Positions 1-4,267 of a stretch of DNA of 5,970 nucleotides are shown one piece after another. This DNA is from Alphaproteobacteria bacterium (GTDB lineage: Bacteria; Pseudomonadota; Alphaproteobacteria; DSM-16000; Inquilinaceae), in the NCBI GenBank assembly GCA_029263555.1, contig JAJUFW010000204.1:1-5970 (forward strand). The letters run 5' to 3'. Position 1 is the first letter of the stretch. Every line of letters starts with the position of its first letter. The translations under genes were made by a program, and so were the position numbers. Below the pieces are notes generated by a model. The model did no database searches and was not told the origin of the DNA. It saw only the letters and a list, made by a program, of their open reading frames with translations.

Positions 1-256
1 CGCAGTCGCCTAGCCGCTTCAGGTCGTCCTCGACATTGCCCGGCGTGACCAGGTTCGCCGCCGATTTCGACATGAAGGGCGCCGGGTCCGCCTTCAGCAT
101 CCGCGCGATCGCGCCTTCCGCGACCGCGTTCCGGCTGTCGGCGCCTTCCGGAACGATGTCCAGCAGCATCACCGGCACGCCGGCATTGGCGAGATGGGCG
201 GCGATCCCGCTGCCCATGGTGCCGGCGCCGATCACCGCGGCCCTTCGGATCTCCAT
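1..256 (-). CDS. 3-hydroxyacyl-CoA dehydrogenase, FadN-type, N-terminal fragment
   Basis: The fragment holds the first 85 codons; the rest lies beyond base 1. The protein opens directly with a Rossmann NAD-binding fold: GAGTMG at residues 10-15 is the GxGxxG dinucleotide loop, followed by a helix (SGIAAHLANAG) and LLD ending at Asp33, the acidic residue that normally binds the NAD ribose. Residues 70-83 (VTPGNVEDDLKRLG) match the family's next strand-helix unit. Having the dehydrogenase domain first resembles Bacillus FadN and stand-alone 3-hydroxyacyl-CoA dehydrogenases; in E. coli FadB the hydratase domain comes first. The expected role is NAD-dependent oxidation of L-3-hydroxyacyl-CoA to 3-ketoacyl-CoA in the cytoplasm, feeding the thiolase encoded just upstream. 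The ATG at 256 is chosen because GGAGGA (269-264) sits 7 bases before it; an in-frame ATG at 271 has no such site. Whether an enoyl-CoA hydratase domain follows cannot be seen. Confidence 0.88.
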   Translation of the reverse strand, partial: MEIRRAAVIGAGTMGSGIAAHLANAGVPVMLLDIVPEGADSRNAVAEGAIARMLKADPAPFMSKSAANLVTPGNVEDDLKRLGDC

Positions 257-314
257 CTCACGGTCCTCCATGACCCATGGCGTTCCCGGCTAGCGGCGGC
301 ATGTCCTTTGCGGC

Positions 315-1454
315 TCAGGCCGCCTCCAGCACGGTCGCGATACCCTGCCCGCCGCCGATGCACATGGTGGCAAGCGCGAATTCCTTGCCCTCGCGCTTCA
401 GCAACTGCGCGGCCTTTCCCGTGATCCGCGCGCCCGAGGCGCCGAGCGGATGCCCGAGCGCGATCGCGCCGCCGTCGAGATTGGTCCGCGACCAGTCCAG
501 GTTCAGCTCCCGCGCGACCGCAAGCGCCTGGGCGGCGAACGCCTCGTTCAGTTCGATCACGTCCATGTCCTCGAGCGCGAGCCCGGCACGCGCCAGCGCC
601 TTCCGCGCCGCCTCCACCGGGCCGATGCCCATGATCTCAGGGGCGCAGCCCGACGTTGCGATCGCACGCACGCGGGCAAGGATCGGCAGGCCGTTGGCCT
701 TCGCGAACTCTTCCGTGGTGACGAGCGTTGCCGAGGCCCCGTCCGTGAGCGGGGAGGAGGTGCCGGCGGTTACCGTGCCCTCCGCCTCGAAGGCGGGCTT
801 CAGGGCTGAAAGCGCCTCGTTGTTCGTCTCGGGCCGGATGGTGCCGTCGCGTTCGACGATGGCGCCATCCGCCTCGATCGGGACGATCTCGTCCCGGAAC
901 CTCCCGTCCTCCCGCGCCCGTGCCGCCCGGCGATGGGACTGGATCGCGAGCTCCTGCTGCTCCTCGCGCGTGATCTGATATTTCCGCGCCAGATTCTCGG
1001 CGGTCAGGCCCATCGACAGATAGGCGCCCGGCATCTTTTCGGCGAGTATCGGGTTCGGTGCCGGATTGAAGCCCATCATCGGCACCCGGCTCATGCTCTC
1101 GACGCCGGCGCAGATGAAGGCATGGCCGGCGTCGAGCTGGATCGCCCCCGCCGCCATGTGGATCGCCTGCATCGAGGAACCGCAGTAGCGGTTGACCGTC
1201 GTCCCGGCGATCGACTGCGGCAGGTCGGCCAGCAGAACGACCATGCGGGCCATGTTGAAGCCCTGTTCGCCCTCCGGGAAGGCGCATCCCAGGATCAGGT
1301 CCTCGACCTCGGCAGGGTCGATGCCGGTCCGGTCGATCAGGCCGCGCACGACCTGCACCGCCAGATCGTCGGGCCGGACCTTCCGCAGGTCGCCCTTGTT
1401 GGCGAAATGGTGCGGGGACCGGACATAGCCGGCGATGACGACATTCCTGTGCAT
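315..1454 (-). CDS. fadA: Acetyl-CoA C-acyltransferase (3-ketoacyl-CoA thiolase)
   Basis: A complete 379-residue thiolase, the normal length for the family. It cleaves 3-ketoacyl-CoA with CoA to give acetyl-CoA and a shortened acyl-CoA. The catalytic set is intact: nucleophile Cys91 in NRYCGSSMQ, NEAF at 303-306, His335 in GHPLGASGA, and Cys365 in CIGGGQG. The sequence resembles Bacillus FadA and alphaproteobacterial degradative thiolases (GCAFPEGEQGFNMAR at 57-70, RVPMMGFNP in the middle), and the neighbouring hydroxyacyl-CoA dehydrogenase favours beta-oxidation over a biosynthetic PhaA role. The start ATG at 1454 places the first strand (NVVIAGYVRSP) correctly; a GAGGAG motif lies at 1472-1467, a rather long 12 bases upstream. 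It sits 55 bases after the regulator gene and 58 bases before the dehydrogenase start, all on the same strand, so one operon is likely. Chain-length preference cannot be read from the sequence. Confidence 0.95.
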   Translation of the reverse strand: MHRNVVIAGYVRSPHHFANKGDLRKVRPDDLAVQVVRGLIDRTGIDPAEVEDLILGCAFPEGEQGFNMARMVVLLADLPQSIAGTTVNRYCGSSMQAIHMAAGAIQLDAGHAFICAGVESMSRVPMMGFNPAPNPILAEKMPGAYLSMGLTAENLARKYQITREEQQELAIQSHRRAARAREDGRFRDEIVPIEADGAIVERDGTIRPETNNEALSALKPAFEAEGTVTAGTSSPLTDGASATLVTTEEFAKANGLPILARVRAIATSGCAPEIMGIGPVEAARKALARAGLALEDMDVIELNEAFAAQALAVARELNLDWSRTNLDGGAIALGHPLGASGARITGKAAQLLKREGKEFALATMCIGGGQGIATVLEAA

Positions 1455-1489
1455 GGCAGTTCAGCGCTCCTCGGATCGCTTGCTTGGAT

Positions 1490-1509
1490 CCGGGCGGCTT
1501 GCCGCCCGG
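1490..1509 (-). other. GC-rich intercistronic hairpin after the regulator gene
   Basis: A perfect 8-base-pair inverted repeat, CCGGGCGG / CCGCCCGG with a CTTG loop on the plus strand, begins directly after the regulator's TGA stop (1512-1510). On the transcribed minus strand it is followed by ATCCAAGCAAG with no T tract, so it is not a standard intrinsic terminator. It could stabilise or partly attenuate the transcript between the regulator and thiolase genes. That role is inference; stems like this also occur by chance in high-GC DNA. Confidence 0.45.
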
Positions 1510-1953
1510 TCAGTTGCCTCGGGGCACGGCTCCGTGGCGGGCAAGATGGGCGGCCATCGCGCTCTCGATCTCCCGCAACTCGGCCAGCGTCTTCTGGACG
1601 TCGAGAAGCTGCGCCTCGAGCTGCGCGATCCGATTCCGCGCCCGGTCGAGCGCGAACGACATCTGGCCGACCTGGTCCGGATCCGTGTGATAGAGGTCCA
1701 GGAACTCCTTGATCTCGGCCAGCGAGAAGCCAAGCCGCTTGCCGCGGCAGATCAGGATCAGGCGCCCCCGGTCCTGGCGGCTGTAGATCCGCGTGGTCCC
1801 GGCCCGGGCCGGGGAGATCAGCCCCTCGTCCTCGTAGAAGCGGATGGTCCGGGGCGTTATGCCGAACTCGGCGGCAAGCTCGCTGATCGTGTAGGTCTTC
1901 TTGGCTCCAGCATCCTCGCTGGCAAGGACGTCGAATGTCTGGCCGAGGGTCAA
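1510..1953 (-). CDS. MerR-family transcriptional regulator, LiuR-like
   Basis: A 147-residue MerR-family protein. The winged helix-turn-helix runs from about residue 20 to 88: TISELAAEFGITPRTIRFYEDEGL is the recognition motif (22-45), then the wing (TTRIYSRQDRGRL) and the second helix pair (RGKRLGFSLAEIKEFLDLY). A dimerising coiled coil rich in Leu and Ala follows (about 97-137). There is no cysteine-rich metal-binding tail. It resembles LiuR-type regulators, which in proteobacteria control branched-chain amino acid and fatty-acid catabolism. It is promoter-proximal in an operon with thiolase and hydroxyacyl-CoA dehydrogenase, which fits control of beta-oxidation by a CoA or acyl-CoA-like signal; the ligand is not visible. 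The start is a TTG at 1953 with GGAGG (1968-1964) 10 bases upstream; no in-frame ATG precedes the DNA-binding domain, and the ATG at 1975 is in another frame. The N-terminus is about 17 residues longer than typical relatives. Confidence 0.9.
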   Translation of the reverse strand: MTLGQTFDVLASEDAGAKKTYTISELAAEFGITPRTIRFYEDEGLISPARAGTTRIYSRQDRGRLILICRGKRLGFSLAEIKEFLDLYHTDPDQVGQMSFALDRARNRIAQLEAQLLDVQKTLAELREIESAMAAHLARHGAVPRGN

Positions 1954-1984
1954 GGGATCCGTACCTCCGGTTCATGCCGGCGTA

Positions 1985-2006
1985 TTAACGTTTACGTAAA
2001 CGTAAA
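1985..2006. promoter_or_regulatory. Predicted MerR/LiuR-type operator, two overlapping dyads
   Basis: The site holds TTTACGT-AA-ACGTAAA (1991-2006), a perfect inverted repeat with a 2-base AA centre. A second near-perfect copy, TTAACGT-TT-ACGTAAA (1985-2000), is shifted by 6 bases. Three ACGT cores therefore occur at 1988, 1994 and 2000. The form resembles the A/T-rich, ACGT-containing palindromes described for LiuR-type MerR regulators (from memory of the family, not searched). It lies 32 bases upstream of the regulator's TTG and overlaps the predicted -10, so binding should repress the merR operon. A 14-base core recurs upstream of fadD. The divergent ynfA gene begins 50 or 86 bases away and might also respond. 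Confidence 0.75.
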
Positions 2007-2032
2007 GTAAGGCTCCCCCGCCCTGCTGTCAA
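2004..2032 (-). promoter_or_regulatory. Predicted sigma-70-type promoter of the merR-fadA operon
   Basis: On the minus strand a perfect TTGACA -35 box (2032-2027) is followed, after exactly 17 bases, by TACTTT (2009-2004), a partial match to TATAAT. Transcription would start near 1997, inside the palindromic operator, and produce a leader of about 45 bases carrying the GGAGG of the regulator gene. The 17-base spacing is ordinary; classic MerR-activated promoters have 19-20, so repression by occlusion fits better than activation by DNA untwisting. Confidence 0.6.
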
Positions 2033-2091
2033 TCTATGGCCGGCCGGAGGCTTACGTGGCAGGTTCGCCGGGCATGCGGATGGGGAGTGAA

Positions 2092-2421
2092 ATGGCTTCT
2101 GCGTTTCTGATCTATGTCGCGGCGGCCCTGGCCGAGATCGCGGGCTGCTTCGCCTTCTGGGCATGGCTGCGGCTCGACCGCTCGCCCTGGTGGCTGGCGC
2201 CGGGCGTCGCCTGCCTCGTCGCCTTCGCCTGGCTTCTGACGCGCATCGAAGCCGATTTCGCGGGCCGCGCCTTCGCCGCCTATGGAGGCGTCTACATCGC
2301 GTCGTCGATCGCCTGGCTGCTGGTTGCCGAGGGGCAGCGCCCGGATCGCTGGGATCTGGCCGGCGGCGCGCTTTGCCTCATCGGGGCCGCCGTCATCCTG
2401 TTCGGGCCTCGCCCTGCCTGA
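2092..2421 (+). CDS. YnfA/UPF0060-family small membrane protein
   Basis: The product is a 109-residue inner-membrane protein of the YnfA (UPF0060) family, related in fold to small multidrug-resistance transporters. Four hydrophobic helices are visible at about 3-25, 33-52, 60-80 and 88-106. Family hallmarks are AEIAGCFAFWAWL (14-26), WLLT (47-50) and the very conserved AAYGGVYI (62-69). The length matches E. coli YnfA (108). Its substrate is not established; a role in efflux of toxic compounds has been proposed for the family. The start is uncertain: ATG 2092 has GGGGAG four bases upstream and gives the family length, while a GTG at 2056 with GGAGG (2046-2050) five bases upstream would add 12 residues. 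It is transcribed divergently from the merR operon, and its last 29 bases overlap the 3' end of the opposing fadD. Confidence 0.88.
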   Translation: MASAFLIYVAAALAEIAGCFAFWAWLRLDRSPWWLAPGVACLVAFAWLLTRIEADFAGRAFAAYGGVYIASSIAWLLVAEGQRPDRWDLAGGALCLIGAAVILFGPRPA

Positions 2422-4108
2422 GGCGGCGCTGCTCCTCTTCCTCCAGAAGCGCCTTCCGCGACAGCTTGCCGATCATCGTCTTCGGCAGGGTGTCGCGGAA
2501 CTCGACCTGCTTCGGCATCTCGATCGGGGACAGCTTGTCGGCCAGGAAGGCCGTCAGCTCGTCCCGCGTGAGGGACACCCCGTCCTTCAGCTTGATATAG
2601 GCCTTGACGGTCTGGCCGCGATACGGGTCCGGGATGCCCGCGACCACGCATTCGGCGACGCAGGGGTGGAGATAGATCGCCTCCTCCACGTTGCGCGGAT
2701 AGATATTGTAGCCGCCGGCCAGGATCAGGTCCTTGATGCGGTCGACGATATAGGCATAGCCGTCCTCGTCCACATATCCCACGTCGCCGGTATGTAGCCG
2801 TCCTCCGGCCAGGGCACGCTGGGTTTCCTCCTCGTTCCGCCAGTAGCCCAGCATGACCTGCGGGCCGCGTACGCAGATCTCGCCCTTTTCGCCCTGGCCC
2901 AAAAGCCGCAGCGGATCGTCCAGCGAAACCACCTCGACCACCGTGCCCGGCAGGGGCAGCCCGATCGAGCCCGCCCGCCCCGCGCCGCTGACCGGGTTGC
3001 AGGTGACGACGGGCGAGGCTTCGGACAGGCCGTATCCTTCGACCAGCCGGCAGCCGGTCAGAGCTTCGAATTCGTTTTTCACCTCGACCGGAAGGGGCGC
3101 GCCGCCCGACAGGCAGAATTTGATCGAGGAGAGATCGTACCGGCCGCGATGACGGTGCATGTTGATCGCGGTGTAGATCGTGGGTACCGCCGGGAACAGC
3201 GTCGGCTTCTTCCGGTCGATCGTCTTCATGACCTCTTCCAGGTTGAAGCGCGGCATCATGATGATGGTCGCCCCGATCCGGATCGACAGGTTCATGACCG
3301 CCGTCATGGCGAAGACATGGAAGAAGGGCAGAACCCCCAGCATCACCTCGCGTCCGGGCTCGGCATCCGGGAACCAGGCCGTGGACTGCAGCGCGTTGGC
3401 GTAGACGTTGCGGTGCGACAGCATCGCCCCCTTCGGAATGCCTGTCGTGCCTCCGGTATATTGCAGGATGGCGAGATCGTCCGGCCCGACCTTCGCCGGC
3501 GTCACGCGCCCGTTATTGGCGGTCAGATCCTCGAACCGAATGTGTCGGTCGTCGCACGGAATACGGGCGACCTCCCTGCGCTTCACAAGGGGAAACAAGA
3601 GGTTCTTCGGAAACGGCAGGACCCCGGCCATCCTGCAGACGACGATCCGCTTCAGCCCGGTTTCGCCAAGCATCCGCGCCAGCTTGTCGTAAAGCTGCGC
3701 GAGGTCGAGCGTCACCATCACCTCGGTCCCGCTGTCCTCGATCTGCTGCGCCACCTCGCGCTCCGCATAGAGCGGGTTGAAGTTGACGACCGTGGCACCC
3801 GCCTTCAGCACCGCGAAATAGGCGATCACGTAGTAGGGACAGTTCGGGAGGAAGAGCCCGACCCGGGACCCGGGTCCGATCCCCATGGCCTGGAAGCCCT
3901 TGGCCGCGCGGTCCACCAGATCGCCGATCTCGCGATAGGTGAAGGTCTTATCCATGAAGTCGGCGCAGACGCGGTCGCCGAAACGCGCCACCGCGTCGTC
4001 CAGAAGTGCGTAGAGCGGCCGATCCTCGATGGCCATGGACCAGTCGATCCCGGGCGGATAGCTCTTCAGCCAGACCGGGTCGGCGGACACGGATTCGGCT
4101 TCGGTCAT
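2393..4108 (-). CDS. fadD: Long-chain fatty acid--CoA ligase (acyl-CoA synthetase)
   Basis: A complete 571-residue member of the ANL adenylate-forming family, close to the length of E. coli FadD. It activates fatty acids with ATP to acyl-AMP and then acyl-CoA, the entry step of beta-oxidation, usually at the inner face of the membrane. Visible motifs are the ATP-binding loop YTGGTTGIPKG (217-227), GYGLSEASP (358-366), the TGD motif with Asp442 that contacts the ribose, the FACS-type hinge region DRIKDLILAGGYNIYPRNVEE (456-476, Arg457), and the C-terminal catalytic lysine Lys548 in KTMIGKLSRKAL. No key residue is missing. The ATG at 4108 is preferred because GGGAGGA (4120-4114) lies five bases before it; the GTG immediately upstream at 4111 would leave only two. 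A palindromic operator lies 60 bases upstream, shared in core with the merR promoter. The 3' end overlaps ynfA tail to tail by 29 bases. Exact chain-length range is not readable. Confidence 0.95.
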   Translation of the reverse strand: MTEAESVSADPVWLKSYPPGIDWSMAIEDRPLYALLDDAVARFGDRVCADFMDKTFTYREIGDLVDRAAKGFQAMGIGPGSRVGLFLPNCPYYVIAYFAVLKAGATVVNFNPLYAEREVAQQIEDSGTEVMVTLDLAQLYDKLARMLGETGLKRIVVCRMAGVLPFPKNLLFPLVKRREVARIPCDDRHIRFEDLTANNGRVTPAKVGPDDLAILQYTGGTTGIPKGAMLSHRNVYANALQSTAWFPDAEPGREVMLGVLPFFHVFAMTAVMNLSIRIGATIIMMPRFNLEEVMKTIDRKKPTLFPAVPTIYTAINMHRHRGRYDLSSIKFCLSGGAPLPVEVKNEFEALTGCRLVEGYGLSEASPVVTCNPVSGAGRAGSIGLPLPGTVVEVVSLDDPLRLLGQGEKGEICVRGPQVMLGYWRNEEETQRALAGGRLHTGDVGYVDEDGYAYIVDRIKDLILAGGYNIYPRNVEEAIYLHPCVAECVVAGIPDPYRGQTVKAYIKLKDGVSLTRDELTAFLADKLSPIEMPKQVEFRDTLPKTMIGKLSRKALLEEEEQRRLRQGEARTG

Positions 4109-4168
4109 CACCGTCCTCCCTTGCGGCCGGGACTTCTTCTGCCGGCTCTTTCCGCATCAGCTCCATTG

Positions 4169-4184
4169 CTGACGTTTACGTAAA
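4169..4184. promoter_or_regulatory. Predicted MerR/LiuR-type operator between fadD and the ABC exporter
   Basis: CTGACGT-TT-ACGTAAA matches the operator at 1985-2006 in form, with 5 of 7 arm positions paired, and the 14 bases at 4172-4185 are identical to 1988-2001. The inner TTTACGTAAA (4175-4184) is a perfect palindrome flanked on both sides by CTGACG (4169-4174 and 4185-4190). The site lies 60 bases upstream of fadD and 83 upstream of the exporter's TTG, so it could act on either gene. I could not assign a convincing -35/-10 pair for fadD. The AT-rich stretch 4194-4205 could supply a -10 in either direction; on the plus strand TATAAC (4200-4205) lies 19 bases after TTTACG (4175-4180). Confidence 0.68.
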
Positions 4185-4267
4185 CTGACGGAATGATCAT
4201 ATAACGCAAGGCATCCCGATCTGCTACGGTAGCGCCCGCAGCGAAAGTCACCATCGAGGAATTACGG

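Noticed and set aside
258..302. A 14-codon minus-strand frame (ATG at 302, TGA ending at 258) just ahead of the dehydrogenase start, as a possible leader peptide
   Set aside because: The AAGGA before its ATG is only one base away, too close for a good ribosome site, and nothing in its composition suggests attenuation. Its stop near the next start is probably chance.
310..323. Small inverted repeat GCGGC-TCAG-GCCGC around the thiolase stop codon as a terminator
   Set aside because: The stem is only five base pairs and has no T tract; the next gene follows after 58 bases on the same strand.
1337..1975. A 212-codon minus-strand frame overlapping the regulator and the start of the thiolase
   Set aside because: It begins with an ATG 22 bases ahead of the regulator's TTG but out of frame, and the translation is Arg/Pro-rich without the MerR motifs found in the adjacent frame.
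3400..3415. A TAGACGTTGCG stretch inside fadD as a third operator
   Set aside because: Only one ACGT core is present and the sequence is explained by conserved coding residues (NVYAN) after the ATP-binding loop.
3149..4183. A 344-codon plus-strand open frame opposite fadD
   Set aside because: Low-complexity His/Arg/Asp-rich translation with no family resemblance; the opposing fadD has every catalytic motif.
4193..4200. Perfect 8-base palindrome ATGATCAT between fadD and the exporter
   Set aside because: Too short to support a specific factor, not repeated at the merR promoter, and expected by chance in an AT-rich spacer.
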